A DNA stretch of 64,000 nt from Hymenobacter baengnokdamensis (GCF_008728635.1 NZ_CP044285.1:496001-560000); one strand, 5' to 3'. Positions 1 through 10,090 are shown, numbered from the stretch's first letter. Program-made: numbers and translations. The notes: generated by a model from the letters alone, not told the origin.

Positions 1-159
1 TTCCTGTCTCTATACCAATTGACTGAGCTCACTGCTAATATACTAAAAATACTCCGAATAATACCAGACAATGAGCTTACTTTTTAGTCAGCAGCCCGCT
101 CAAGTCTGATGAAAACTACTATAGCAGTTAAGCTCAGCGCGCTTTCAGAGTCGCTGAAC

Positions 160-226
160 AGTAGCGCGGACTTTTAGTCCGCCAATAGGCCAGCCGGAGG
201 CGGGCGGACCAGCAGTCCGCGCTACT
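160..226. repeat. Compound palindromic repeat (REP-like)
   Basis: The outer arms at 160-172 (AGTAGCGCGGACT) and 214-226 are perfect 13-bp reverse complements. Each half also folds alone: GCGGAC-TTTTA-GTCCGC on the left and GCGGAC-CAGCA-GTCCGC on the right. The element can therefore form one long hairpin or two short ones. It is GC-rich in a non-coding gap, which fits a dispersed extragenic palindrome, but no second copy is in this window. Confidence 0.6.
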
Positions 227-558
227 TGCTCGGCAGTACACTGACTTTGCAATTACGCCAGAACGGTTTTGTAAGTCTGCTAACAGACTGGCTGTGCTCG
301 AGTTGGGAACGGCTCCAGTGAGTAAGTTATCATTAAGTGAACCCGCTTATCGCTAAAAAGCGCTAAGCTGCCTTAAACAAACATTTTTTTGTATTTTTTC
401 AATAATACCGGTTTTCATGAAACCTTTTTTGACCTGCTAAATCCGGCTATTTCACTTTTTCGTACGTCCAAAAAGCTTGGTTTAAAGCACACTTATTTCG
501 TTCAGCCAGTAAAGAGAGCGTTTGGACGAAATAATAGCTCCATTTGTTGGCTGACAAA

Positions 559-566
559 TAATTTTG
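559..566 (+). promoter_or_regulatory. Candidate -7 box for the first adhesin
   Basis: TAATTTTG matches the Bacteroidota -7 consensus TAnnTTTG, 127 nt before the start codon at 693. No well-spaced TTTG -33 element was found, so this is a weak assignment. Confidence 0.3.
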
Positions 567-692
567 TGCAGTCTAAAGATTTAGTTAATTATTTTAGTTC
601 AGCTTAAGCGTTTTAGCTTACCCGTTAACTCACTACATACCAGACTTTTCTTTCTTTCATCTTCTATAATCCATACCACTATAAGCTGGCTT

Positions 693-3600
693 ATGAAAAT
701 TTCAAGTTTACTCATCTTTTTACTCGCGTGGGCAGCGGCGTTACTGCACCCTGGCGGGGCCCAGGCTCAAAGCGCGGGGGGGGCATTTTCCTGCGATGGC
801 ACCTTTTATCAGGTGCGCCAGTCGGGAAACGGTGCCACGGCATTTTCAGTGCTTTACCGCGTAGACCGCTCTACGAGCACATATACTACTAACCCAATTA
901 CGGGTGGTACTTATGGCACTACCGGCACGCTAAGCGTAAGCGGCACCAACATCGTAGTTAACGGCTTAGCTTACAATTCACAAGACGGCTTCTTATATGC
1001 CCTGACGTATCCGGCCGACAATGGTACGCCTACAGTAGTGCCGCACCTCTACAAGATGGGTTTGGGTGGAGTGCAGGACCTGGGCGCTACCAACCTGCCT
1101 ATCGCGCAGTTTGCTACCGGCTCGTTTGATAAAACCGGGCACTACTACGTAACTACCCGCAACTCAGCAGATGCCACTTATCGGGGTAACGTGTATCGCT
1201 TCGACCTTAATAGCTCGAATGCTACGCCCCTGAATGCGGCCACACTGCTCATGAAAAACGCTACGGGTGGCACGGTAACTACCACCGCTACCGAAGACTA
1301 CTTCGACATAGCGTACAACCCTAGCGACAACAAGCTCTACGGCACCTTTGCCGATAACGTTATTTACCGTCTCGACCTGCACGATGCGGCGGGCAACCCA
1401 ACCACCGGCAACACCTCGACCACTGTACCTACTACCGCGTGGATAACGCAGATAGGTACCACGGCGGGTACCCAAGCCATTGGCACGTCATTTTTCGATA
1501 TTTCCGGCCGCCTGTTTGCTTATGCCAACGGTACCGTTGGTACGGCTGGCTCCGGCAGCTTTTATATCGTTAACCTTGCCAGCGGAGCCTATACCAAGCT
1601 TAGCTCGATTGACCCGGTAAGTAACTCCGACGGGGCTAGTTGCATCAACCCCAACCAGCGCATAGATGTGACGAAAGAGCTGACAAACGTAGTAGCTGTT
1701 AGTGCTACTACGTTTGATGTCACTTATACCATTCGGGTGCGCAACACGGGGACGGTTACGGACGATAACGTACAGGTGAGTGACTTTCTCAGTGGCACTG
1801 GTGCTACTACAGCCAATACTACTTTCCCGACCGCTACCTCAACCACTATTACGTCGGCGCCAGTAGTAACCAACCTCGATGGCAGCAGCCTGGCTGCCAA
1901 TACTACGACTCCCTTCACCGGCAAAACCGGCGCCGCTTCGCTGCTCAGCGGCACCCAGCCCCTGACGGCAGGCCAGCGGGCAGTAATCACGTACACTGTG
2001 CGGGTAGTATTTCCGGCCGGTAATGTACCCTCTACTCCTCAGAACAATACTGCTTATGCTACCAGCACGAGTGGCACCAGTAACGACGGCTATACCCAAG
2101 CCGCAGCCGATGGCTCGCTAGTAACGCCGAATGCTTTAGAAGCCAACGATGCCTCGACAAACTCGTCGACTTTCCCGGCGCTACGGGCCGACCTCAATGA
2201 TGTAGGAGATACACCCTCGCCGACGCAGCTGGTATTTGCTCCCAGCATTTCAGGCACCGTATTTGAAGACCCAAACTATGGTGGAGGCCTGGGCCGCAGC
2301 CAGAATAATGCCGTAGGCATTGGCCGCAGCGGTGCCCGCGTAGAGCTGTACACTGTTAACGCAGGCATAGCTACTTATAATTCTTTCCAGACCACTACCG
2401 CTGATGGCAGCTACGCCTTTACGGGCCTCACGGCCGGGGCAAGCTACGTGGTGCGGGTAGTTAACAGCACCGTCACCAGCAGCCGCGGCACGGGTGGGCT
2501 GGCCGTTCAAACCTACCGGACGAAAGTAACCGCCGCTACTGGCACAACCCCCGACCCTAGCCGGGTGGGCGGTGAAGACCCCGCCCGGGGCGATGCCGCG
2601 CAAGGCAGTACCGGCTCCACCTTTACCTTACTCACTACCCCCACTGTCGGGGCTACCATAGGCACTATTCCTGAAAGCCAGGCGCCCATTACGCTTTCCG
2701 TCACCAGCTCACCGGCCGTCAACGTAGACTTTGGCTACAACTTCGACCTTGTGGTAAACACCAACGACGCGGGCCAGGGCTCCCTGCGTCAGTTTATTAC
2801 CAATAGCAATGCGCTAGGTGGCGAAAGCGCACTGGCTCAGGTATATACGGCTACCTCGGGTGCTACCACCCCCCTAACGAGCGGCGTGGAGACCAGTATT
2901 TTCATGCTTACTGATGGGCAGGCCCATGCTGGTCAGCTAGCTGGGTTTACCAGCCAACTCACTAGTGGGGTAGCCAAAATCACCCCCGCCACGGCTCTAC
3001 CGGCCATTAGCGGTCCTAATACAGCTATTGATGGCACCACGCAACTGCGTGATATCGGCAACACCAACACGGCCACCTTGGGCACGGGCGGCACAGTGGG
3101 CACCACCGGCACGGCGCTGGCGCAACTCAGCGGCCCGGAAGTGCAGCTGACCGGCACCTCGGCCGTTGCCTTTGGCCTCGATATTGCCAGCACGGGCACC
3201 GGCACCCTTGTACAGGGGCTGGCTATCTACGGCTTTGGCAACGCGCTCGACAGCAACAACGGCGCTAACATCCGCAGTGCAGCCAACAGCGTCACCATCA
3301 CCCAGAATGCGCTGGGCACCACGGCTACGGCATTTGCTGCCCCACCAACTGCCAACAACGCTGACAACGTACGCCTGACGGGCGGCACCAGCGGCGTAGT
3401 AGTGAGCAATAACCTGATTGGCTTCTCCAACAGCAAGGGTATTTCGATTAACGCAGGCGTTACCAACGTGAGTGTAACGGGCAACGAGGTACGCAGCAAC
3501 GGCCTGGGCGGTGCCAACTATGACGGCGTAGATATTCAGGGCAGCAGCGCCACGGTCACCAACAACCTGTTTACCGGCACTTCGGGCCAGGGTATCGACG

Positions 3601-6600
3601 GCTATCGCTCGCCAGGCAGCAACTCCATATCGGGCAATACCATCAGTGATAATGGTCGTGGCACGGCTACCCTGGCCCCCGGCGAAACACCCGGCGTACG
3701 CATCTACGGTGCGGGCAACACCATTACTCAGAACATTATCTCTGGTAACTACGGCGCCGGCATTATGCTGGAAGGGGCAACGAATGGTGGCGCAACCGCT
3801 GCCGCGAGTACAACGGCCATCAGCCAGAATGCCATTTACAATAACGGTAACGTGCTTGCCCGCAACGGGAACGCCGCCACCGGTCAGGTTGGTATCGACC
3901 TGGAAGCCACCGGCGACAACGAGCCAGCTGGTACTTCGCCATTTGTGACGCTGAACAGCACCACCACTACAGGTGCCAACGGCCTGCTCAACTACCCCAT
4001 TCTGCGCGGAGCCACCGTAACGGGCAGCAACCTCGTCGTAACGGGCTACTCGAAAGCCGGGGCTACCATCGAGCTTTTCATCGCGCAGCCTAACCCGAGC
4101 GCAGTTAATGCTACGGGCGCCAACTTCGGCCAGGGCAAAACCTACCTGCTTACCCTTACTGAAGGGGCTACCACGGGCATCGTGGATGCCAACGCGAGCA
4201 CCAGCAACTACTCGGGCAACATCAACGGATTTAACCAGGGCTCGGGCACGGGAGCCAGTGCGTTCACCTTCAGCATTCCGCTGAGCAGCCTGCCGGCCGG
4301 TGTACTTACCAATGGTACCCTGGCTCCGGGCACGCTGCTTACCAGCACAGCCACCCTTGCCAACGCTACCTCGGAGTTTTCGGGCAACGTAGCTTCGAGC
4401 CAGCTGGTAGCCAACAACGTAACCAACATAGCAGTGCTGGCTTCGAGCGGGGCAGCAGTACTCAACCCCAACCTATCGGCAGTGACCGACGGGGCCGGCG
4501 TGACTATCAGCAGCTACTCGGTAACCGACCAGACCAACCTCAACGGTACGCTGCGCTACAACGGCGTGGCAGTTACGGCAGCCACCGTTATTACTGACCT
4601 GACCAAGCTGACCTATCAGCCTACGGCCGGCTTCTCGGGTACTGCCACGTTCTCGTATAATGCTATAGACAGCAACGGGGCCACTTCGAATATCGCTACG
4701 TACACTATTCCGGTAACGCCGGTGGCCGACGTTGCTACGGTATTTGCGGCTGGTAATCCCACGAGCGCAACGGCCAGCACTGCCTTGGCCTTCACCGTCA
4801 ACTTTACTAACAATGGCCCGAGCACGGCGGCCGGCGTAACGCACTCGGTACAGCTACCAGCTGGCCTGGGCACCGTAACGGCCTCGAATGGTGGCAGCTA
4901 CAACAATGCCACCGGCCTGGTAACGTATAGCCCCAGCTCAACCACGCTGGCCAGCGCGGCCAACCTGAACTCTGTTATCACCATTAATTCGGTACCAGCC
5001 GGCTTGTCATCGCTCACGGCCGTGTCGACTATCGGCACCACGTCGGCTGAAACAGTGACGACCAACAATACGGCTACCACGACCATTCCGGTAGCTCCCT
5101 CGTTTGACCTGGCCACGACCATCACTGGTCCGACCACCCTCACGGTGGGTGCGCTGGCCACTTACACCGTAACGACCAAAAACAACGGCCCTTCGCCCAT
5201 TGGTATTCCGGCCGAAGGCAGCACCGCTGCTACCGGCGCGGTGCAAACCGTGAAGCTGCCAACTAACCTCATCGGCGTATTTGCCACCAATGGCGGCACG
5301 TATGATAAAACAACGGGCATCGTTACCTTCCCCGACGTGGCGCTGGCCAGCGGCCAGACCGTGGCCAACACGGTGAGCTTCAGCGTAGGGGCGGCTACTA
5401 CGTTTGCCGTGCAGGCTCTCGTGGCTAAAACCAGCACCCTTACCGGTACCGACACCAACGCGGCCAACGATTCGGCTTACCTGAATGGCAACGCCAGCGC
5501 TACCAACACGGTGGCTACCGGCACCGCCCCAGCTGCCCCAACTGCCGCTACTCCCAATACCAGCGCCAACGTGTATGTTACCATCGCGGGCCCAGCCCAG
5601 GTAACGGGCGGCGCCACCGCCACCTATACCGTAACGCAGGGCAACAGTGGCCCGCTCGATGCCAGTGGCGTGCAAACGCAGGTAGCGCTGCCTACGGGCC
5701 TCGCCGCCATGACTCTGACGGTCGATAACGGCACCCTCGTAAACGGCACTCTTTCGGCTGGAGTCATCAGCTTTGGTGCTGCCGGCACGTACACCCAGGC
5801 TACCGGCATTCTGCAGCTAGCCGCGCTCACGGCAGCGCAGGGCCCGGCTACTGCGGCGCAAAAAACCTACCAGATTGGCTTCCCGGCTCCCACTACGCTG
5901 CCCAACTACACGGCTGCTGCCAGTGTAAGCTCGACTACTGCCGATATCATGCCTTCGGACAACGTGGCAATGACCCAGACCGAGGTGAAGCCGGTTACCG
6001 ACGTGGTAATTGCCCTGAACAATGTGAGTCTGACTGCCAGCGGCACCGCCTACGTTGACGACGCAAGCCACAACCTGACGGCCGGCCAAACGATAAGCTA
6101 TGCGGTGCAGGCCACCAATGCTTCGACCGTAGCGGCCCGCAATGTGCAGCAGACTGTGGCGCTCGCGCCCACACTCGATGCCACTACGCTGCGCGTGAAT
6201 GGCGCAGCCGGCACACTCAGCGGCAGCCTGTACAGCTTCACGGGCGGGGCTACTTATAACGCTGGCACCGGCGTAGTGACTTTGCCAGCCATCCCAGAGC
6301 TGGTGGGCGGTGCCACCCAGGCTACTTCGGTCAGCTTTACCATTCCGGCTCCCAATACCTCGGGTATTTTCACTATGCCGGCGCAAGCCAGCATCTCGAC
6401 CAGTACGCCCGAATCGAACACGGCCAACAATGCGGCAGCGCTGTCGACGCGCATCGCCTCGGCGCAGGACGTAGCCGTGAACCTCAGTGGCCCGGCCCAG
6501 GCCACTATCGGCAACCCTGTGCTGTATACTGTAGCTACGACCAACAACGGCCCCGCAGCCAACGGGACGCAAACCACAACGGTAACGCTGCCCTTCGACC

Positions 6601-9014
6601 TCGACCCCACTACCCTGCTGCTTAACAATGCGGCCAGCACCAGCAACGCCTCGGGCACGTATACTTATGCTTCCGGAGCTACCTACAACTCGGCTACAGG
6701 GGTAGTGACCTTCCCGAGCGCCGCGCTGTACCTGCCCAAGCAGGGCCTGAGCACGGTAAACACCATCCAGTTTGTGGCTCCCGACGTCACCTTGCTCAAT
6801 GCCGTGGCTAACGTTACCACATCGGGCACTGACCTGAACCTGGCCAACAACTCGGCTCAGGTTATCACGCCGCTCAGCAACAACAGCAACCTGCCCACGC
6901 TCGACCTGATAACGACTATCGCCTCAACCGGCAGCACGACGGTTGGCGGCAGCCGCACCTATAGCGTCACGACTACCAACAGCACGGGGGCCAGCGTTAC
7001 GGCTACCAACGTAACGCAAACCCTGGTGCTGCCAGCCGGCCTTACCACCAACGGCGGTACGGTAGCAACGACCAATGGCGGCGTATACAACAACCTCACC
7101 GGCGTAGTTACCTTCACGGTAGGCAACCTGGGTGCCAGTGCCGTTACAAACTCGGCCACCTTCACGCTGCCGGCCGGCCCGTCGGGGTCCGACAACCCCA
7201 GCTACTCGCTGGTGGCTACGGCTTCTTCGTTCACCGCAAACCCGGAAACGAACGTGAACAACAATACGGCGACGAACTCTACCACTATTGGCGCTAAATA
7301 CGACCTGGCCGCTACCATCAGCGGTCCGGCTGCGGCCCCGGCCGGCTCCACGGTAAACTACGCCGTAACGCTGTCGAACAATGGTCCCTCGCAGGCTACC
7401 GCCGTTACGGGCTCCGTAACGCTGCCGGCCGGGGTAACCTCGTACACTCTTACCGGCCCCACCGGCACCGCTACCACTATCACTGGCAGCGGCACGGTTA
7501 ACATCCGGGCTTCGGCCAACCTGCTGGCGGGCGTAACCGAGCTGTATCAAATCAGCTTTACGGCCCCGGCTTCTACGTTCACGGTAAGCTCAGGCATCGC
7601 CACTACGGGCGGGGTAGCAGAAACGGATGTGGCCCCCAACACGGCCAGCGTAACTACCAGCGTTAACCTGGCCCCCGTGGCTTCGGACATCGTAAACACG
7701 CTGCAAGGCCCGCGCGGCAATACGGCCGGTGCACTGGCCCTGAGCCCGCTCAGCGCTGTTGATACAGACGCCGGCAGCATTGCCAGCTACACCATCACCA
7801 GCCTGCCCACGGCAGCTATGGGCGTGCTCTACTACAATGGCTCACCGGCTACCCTGGCGGCCGGCCTGGTTACGGATGCTACCAAGCTGAGCTTTGTCCC
7901 GGCCAGCGGCTTCGTAGGGGATGCTACGTTCACGTACACCGCGACCGACAATGGCAATGGCAACGCTACCTATGCGCTGACTTCGGCTCCCGCTCGCTAT
8001 ACCATTCCGGTAAGCCAGGACATCAACTCATTCTACGCTACTACGCCCACCAAAGGAGGCACCAACAAGTATGTAACTTCCGACGTGCTTGCGTATGTAA
8101 TTGACCCCAATGCTGCTGTTTACACGAGCAGCCGCACGGTGTACAATTCGGCTGGCGGTACTACGGCCACCATTCTGCAAGGCGTCAATGGTGTTGCCAG
8201 CGCGGTAGCGGCTACGTCGGGCAACGGCCCGGCCGCCAACGGCTCTTACCCGGCCAACCCCACCAACGTGCTGCCGGCCGGCGTAAGCCTTGACCCTGCT
8301 ACTGGCCTGATTTACGTGAGCAACGCCGCCCTGCTGGCCAACAACCCCACGGCGCGGTTCTACCAGATTAACGTAATCACGACTGACCTGAAAGGCGGCA
8401 TCAACACAGTAACGGCTCAGTTCACCATCGGGGCGTATCCGCTGCCGGTTGTGCTGACGGCCTTCACCGCCACTGCCGTGCAGAACCGCGATGCACTGCT
8501 GACCTGGACCACCGCCTCGGAGCAGAACAGCGACCACTTTGAGGTTGAGCGCAGCCTCGAAGGCACGAACTTCAGCAAAATAGCGGAGCTGGCTGCCCAG
8601 GGTACCACGGCCACTACCACCGGCTATACCTATACCGATGCCAGCATCGCGGCCCGTACGCACGGCACGGCTTATTATCGCCTGCGGCAGGTAGACCTCG
8701 ATGGCTCCGCCTCCTACTCACCGGTTCGGGCAGTGAGCTTCACCAAAGCTGCCACGGTGGCGCTGGCCCTGTACCCCAACCCGGCATCTGCCAGCACCAC
8801 CCTCGACCTGAGCCAGCTGCCCGCTACCGGTACCTACCAGGTATCGCTGCTGGACGCCACCGGGCGCCAGGTGCTGGCAGCCACGCTGGCTGGTGGCCAG
8901 CTTCAGCCCCTGAGCCTGGCAAGCCTCGCGACCGGTATCTACCATGTAGTAGTCACCGGTACCCTGGCCGATGGCTCCGTGTTGCGCCAGGTGCTGCAAT
9001 TGAGTAAAGAATAG
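693..9014 (+). CDS. Giant T9SS-secreted multi-domain adhesin, DUF11 repeats (first of three)
   Basis: A very large (2773 aa) exported surface protein, probably an adhesin or matrix component; the role is inferred from architecture. A signal peptide (about 1-26, ending AQA) leads into an N-terminal repeat region that may be propeller-like (to about 320). Then come a DUF11-like module (about 323-500), an SdrD B-like module (about 516-690, GTVFEDPNYGGG), a right-handed beta-helix region of short Asn/Gly-rich turns (about 690-1245), a cadherin-like module, seven DUF11 modules each opening with a D-x-x-x-x-I-x-G-P type strand and an NNGPS-type motif (about 1346-2325), and another cadherin-like module. 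The C-terminus (about 2690-2773) is a type A T9SS sorting domain (LYPNPA, LLDATGRQV, GIYHVVV). The protein is extremely rich in Thr, Ala, Gly, Ser and Asn and poor in Cys. It is followed by its own terminator. Confidence 0.9.
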   Translation: MKISSLLIFLLAWAAALLHPGGAQAQSAGGAFSCDGTFYQVRQSGNGATAFSVLYRVDRSTSTYTTNPITGGTYGTTGTLSVSGTNIVVNGLAYNSQDGFLYALTYPADNGTPTVVPHLYKMGLGGVQDLGATNLPIAQFATGSFDKTGHYYVTTRNSADATYRGNVYRFDLNSSNATPLNAATLLMKNATGGTVTTTATEDYFDIAYNPSDNKLYGTFADNVIYRLDLHDAAGNPTTGNTSTTVPTTAWITQIGTTAGTQAIGTSFFDISGRLFAYANGTVGTAGSGSFYIVNLASGAYTKLSSIDPVSNSDGASCINPNQRIDVTKELTNVVAVSATTFDVTYTIRVRNTGTVTDDNVQVSDFLSGTGATTANTTFPTATSTTITSAPVVTNLDGSSLAANTTTPFTGKTGAASLLSGTQPLTAGQRAVITYTVRVVFPAGNVPSTPQNNTAYATSTSGTSNDGYTQAAADGSLVTPNALEANDASTNSSTFPALRADLNDVGDTPSPTQLVFAPSISGTVFEDPNYGGGLGRSQNNAVGIGRSGARVELYTVNAGIATYNSFQTTTADGSYAFTGLTAGASYVVRVVNSTVTSSRGTGGLAVQTYRTKVTAATGTTPDPSRVGGEDPARGDAAQGSTGSTFTLLTTPTVGATIGTIPESQAPITLSVTSSPAVNVDFGYNFDLVVNTNDAGQGSLRQFITNSNALGGESALAQVYTATSGATTPLTSGVETSIFMLTDGQAHAGQLAGFTSQLTSGVAKITPATALPAISGPNTAIDGTTQLRDIGNTNTATLGTGGTVGTTGTALAQLSGPEVQLTGTSAVAFGLDIASTGTGTLVQGLAIYGFGNALDSNNGANIRSAANSVTITQNALGTTATAFAAPPTANNADNVRLTGGTSGVVVSNNLIGFSNSKGISINAGVTNVSVTGNEVRSNGLGGANYDGVDIQGSSATVTNNLFTGTSGQGIDGYRSPGSNSISGNTISDNGRGTATLAPGETPGVRIYGAGNTITQNIISGNYGAGIMLEGATNGGATAAASTTAISQNAIYNNGNVLARNGNAATGQVGIDLEATGDNEPAGTSPFVTLNSTTTTGANGLLNYPILRGATVTGSNLVVTGYSKAGATIELFIAQPNPSAVNATGANFGQGKTYLLTLTEGATTGIVDANASTSNYSGNINGFNQGSGTGASAFTFSIPLSSLPAGVLTNGTLAPGTLLTSTATLANATSEFSGNVASSQLVANNVTNIAVLASSGAAVLNPNLSAVTDGAGVTISSYSVTDQTNLNGTLRYNGVAVTAATVITDLTKLTYQPTAGFSGTATFSYNAIDSNGATSNIATYTIPVTPVADVATVFAAGNPTSATASTALAFTVNFTNNGPSTAAGVTHSVQLPAGLGTVTASNGGSYNNATGLVTYSPSSTTLASAANLNSVITINSVPAGLSSLTAVSTIGTTSAETVTTNNTATTTIPVAPSFDLATTITGPTTLTVGALATYTVTTKNNGPSPIGIPAEGSTAATGAVQTVKLPTNLIGVFATNGGTYDKTTGIVTFPDVALASGQTVANTVSFSVGAATTFAVQALVAKTSTLTGTDTNAANDSAYLNGNASATNTVATGTAPAAPTAATPNTSANVYVTIAGPAQVTGGATATYTVTQGNSGPLDASGVQTQVALPTGLAAMTLTVDNGTLVNGTLSAGVISFGAAGTYTQATGILQLAALTAAQGPATAAQKTYQIGFPAPTTLPNYTAAASVSSTTADIMPSDNVAMTQTEVKPVTDVVIALNNVSLTASGTAYVDDASHNLTAGQTISYAVQATNASTVAARNVQQTVALAPTLDATTLRVNGAAGTLSGSLYSFTGGATYNAGTGVVTLPAIPELVGGATQATSVSFTIPAPNTSGIFTMPAQASISTSTPESNTANNAAALSTRIASAQDVAVNLSGPAQATIGNPVLYTVATTNNGPAANGTQTTTVTLPFDLDPTTLLLNNAASTSNASGTYTYASGATYNSATGVVTFPSAALYLPKQGLSTVNTIQFVAPDVTLLNAVANVTTSGTDLNLANNSAQVITPLSNNSNLPTLDLITTIASTGSTTVGGSRTYSVTTTNSTGASVTATNVTQTLVLPAGLTTNGGTVATTNGGVYNNLTGVVTFTVGNLGASAVTNSATFTLPAGPSGSDNPSYSLVATASSFTANPETNVNNNTATNSTTIGAKYDLAATISGPAAAPAGSTVNYAVTLSNNGPSQATAVTGSVTLPAGVTSYTLTGPTGTATTITGSGTVNIRASANLLAGVTELYQISFTAPASTFTVSSGIATTGGVAETDVAPNTASVTTSVNLAPVASDIVNTLQGPRGNTAGALALSPLSAVDTDAGSIASYTITSLPTAAMGVLYYNGSPATLAAGLVTDATKLSFVPASGFVGDATFTYTATDNGNGNATYALTSAPARYTIPVSQDINSFYATTPTKGGTNKYVTSDVLAYVIDPNAAVYTSSRTVYNSAGGTTATILQGVNGVASAVAATSGNGPAANGSYPANPTNVLPAGVSLDPATGLIYVSNAALLANNPTARFYQINVITTDLKGGINTVTAQFTIGAYPLPVVLTAFTATAVQNRDALLTWTTASEQNSDHFEVERSLEGTNFSKIAELAAQGTTATTTGYTYTDASIAARTHGTAYYRLRQVDLDGSASYSPVRAVSFTKAATVALALYPNPASASTTLDLSQLPATGTYQVSLLDATGRQVLAATLAGGQLQPLSLASLATGIYHVVVTGTLADGSVLRQVLQLSKE

Positions 9015-9108
9015 CCCGCTCACACCAGCTGTCTTTCTGGAAAAAGCTCCTCTCAGATGAGAGGAGCTTTTTTGTTTTCCAGGGGATTAGCACAACTTTC
9101 AGGTCCGG
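8427..9108 (+). repeat. 682-bp direct repeat, copy A (3' end of first adhesin)
   Basis: This copy spans the last roughly 195 codons of the first adhesin, its stop codon, its terminator and 35 nt beyond. It aligns without gaps to 17459-18140, the end of the second adhesin. Differences are scattered and mostly synonymous, and the non-coding part is nearly identical, so recent duplication or gene conversion is likely. Confidence 0.85.
9041..9073 (+). terminator. Intrinsic terminator after the first adhesin
   Basis: A perfect 10-bp stem (GCTCCTCTCA with TGAGAGGAGC) and a GA loop are preceded by A5 and followed by T6, 27 nt after the stop codon. The A and T flanks make it work on either strand. 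The second adhesin has the same hairpin with the loop changed to TC. Confidence 0.92.
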
Positions 9109-9170
9109 ATACAGATTGGGGGGCGCACTGCCGGCTTTTTACTTGCTAATCAGATTGATAAATCACTATA

Positions 9171-9293
9171 AGTAGTCTACCAAAAGTAATTCAGCAGTAT
9201 CTTAGGAGGATGAAACTAGCTCCTATTGCGCGCTTCCCAAGTCCTCCACGCTATTAGTACCGCTGACTACTGGATTACTTTTACTTGACTACT
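9171..9293. repeat. Long imperfect inverted repeat in the gap after the first adhesin
   Basis: The arm at 9171-9198 reads AGTAGTC, 4 nt, AAAAGTAAT, then a CAG-AGT tail. The arm at 9266-9293 is its inverted counterpart, with the same blocks conserved and the mismatches confined to spacer positions (about 23 of 28 match). The arms are 67 nt apart. No coding frame lies between them. It may be a degenerate MITE-like element or a paired protein-binding site. Confidence 0.45.
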
Positions 9294-9320
9294 TAGGAAG
9301 TCTAGTTGGGCGGTATCGCG

Positions 9321-9353
9321 AGCGGACAGCCGGCAAAAAGCCGGCAGCCCGCT
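9321..9353. repeat. GC-rich hairpin GCCGGC-A5-GCCGGC
   Basis: A 6-bp perfect core stem with an AAAAA loop extends outward to about 11 of 13 paired bases (GCGG to CCGC). It is isolated in non-coding DNA between a plus-strand and a minus-strand gene. It lacks a T-run, so it is more like an extragenic palindrome than a terminator. Confidence 0.45.
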
Positions 9354-9393
9354 TCAGACCCGACTTCCTAAACCGCTTCAGCAGCTAAGAAGT

Positions 9394-9423
9394 AAAAAGG
9401 CCACCCAAACGGGTGGCCTTTTT
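9394..9423 (-). terminator. Terminator of the 128-aa exported protein gene
   Basis: GGCCACCC-AAAC-GGGTGGCC is a perfect 8-bp stem flanked by A5 and T5, so it is bidirectional. It sits 27 nt beyond the stop codon of the minus-strand gene at 9451-9837. Confidence 0.88.
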
Positions 9424-9450
9424 AGCTATCTACAGGAGTGTCGCCACTGT

Positions 9451-9837
9451 CTAATCGGCCAGCGACATCTCTTTAAGGTATTCGCGCATGCGAGGCGTGG
9501 CTTCCAGCTCGCGAAACTGGCGCAGCTGCCCCGGCGAAAGCAGGTGTCCCGCCACGCGCTGAAGCTGCTCGCGCTCGGCGGGCACTAGCTCGGCTACTTC
9601 GGCCGCCGAGTGGTTGGCCGCTTGCACGGCCATATAGTCTATCTCCTGCTCCAGATAGGCCCGCAGGCCGGTGCGCTGCTCATCAGTAAGGTCAAGGCGA
9701 GCATTGCAGGTCTGTATAAATTCCTCCTCGGCGGCCGGCGGGTCAATGCTAACCGATGGGCGGGTAGCGCCGGCGGCTAACGGCAATGCAGCAGCCAGCA
9801 GGCTGCCTAGAAGCCAGTGGGCAAAAGAAGCACGCAT
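9451..9837 (-). CDS. Small exported helical protein, Spy/CpxP-like character
   Basis: A 128-aa protein with a signal peptide (MRASFAHWLLGSLLAAALPLAAGA) and a mature part that is almost wholly helical. It contains LTDEQRTGLRAYLEQEI at about 49-65 and LSPGQLRQFRELE at about 98-110. Short periplasmic proteins with LT-x-EQ and LSPGQ repeats resemble the Spy/CpxP-like group common in Bacteroidota, but no diagnostic motif fixes the family. It stands alone between two adhesin genes on the opposite strand, with its own terminator. The ATG at 9837 puts a signal peptide at the N-terminus. Function is unknown; a periplasmic stress or chaperone role is a guess. Confidence 0.7.
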   Translation of the reverse strand: MRASFAHWLLGSLLAAALPLAAGATRPSVSIDPPAAEEEFIQTCNARLDLTDEQRTGLRAYLEQEIDYMAVQAANHSAAEVAELVPAEREQLQRVAGHLLSPGQLRQFRELEATPRMREYLKEMSLAD

Positions 9838-10090
9838 AAAATCAACGGTATAGTGAGCAGATGATTTTAAACCGGCAGACTGGCGAAGAGGTATCCTTAA
9901 CGGGTGTTTTTTTAGAAATAATTATCTGGCTATCAAACTTTTGAACAAAAATTTAACTCAGGAACCCTTCACCCGCACTACCCAGCCTAAAAGCATGGGC
10001 TACCTACCAATATACTCCATAACCTGCTATTTAGGCTAACTCCGTAGCGCCGGCTCCATAGTTCTTATAAGTAGAGCACATAACAGGCAC

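Larger units (their letters stand above)
1..692. other. Intergenic region upstream of the first giant adhesin
   Basis: No convincing gene is present. A 72-codon open frame at 389-607 has no recognisable domain and encloses a good promoter-like box, so it is probably not coding. The region becomes AT-rich from about 360 to the start codon at 693, unlike the GC-rich genes around it. It carries a compound palindrome at 160-226 and a TAnnTTTG box at 559-566. The adhesin probably has a leader of about 100 nt or more. Confidence 0.6.

Noticed and set aside
389..607. 72-codon frame before the first adhesin
   Set aside because: No family, AT-rich non-coding composition, and it contains the best promoter-like box for the adhesin.
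4700..7700. Repeated units in the adhesin genes considered as a CRISPR array or satellite
   Set aside because: The periodicity is about 400-450 bp, in frame and diverged, matching DUF11 protein modules, not short identical repeats with spacers.
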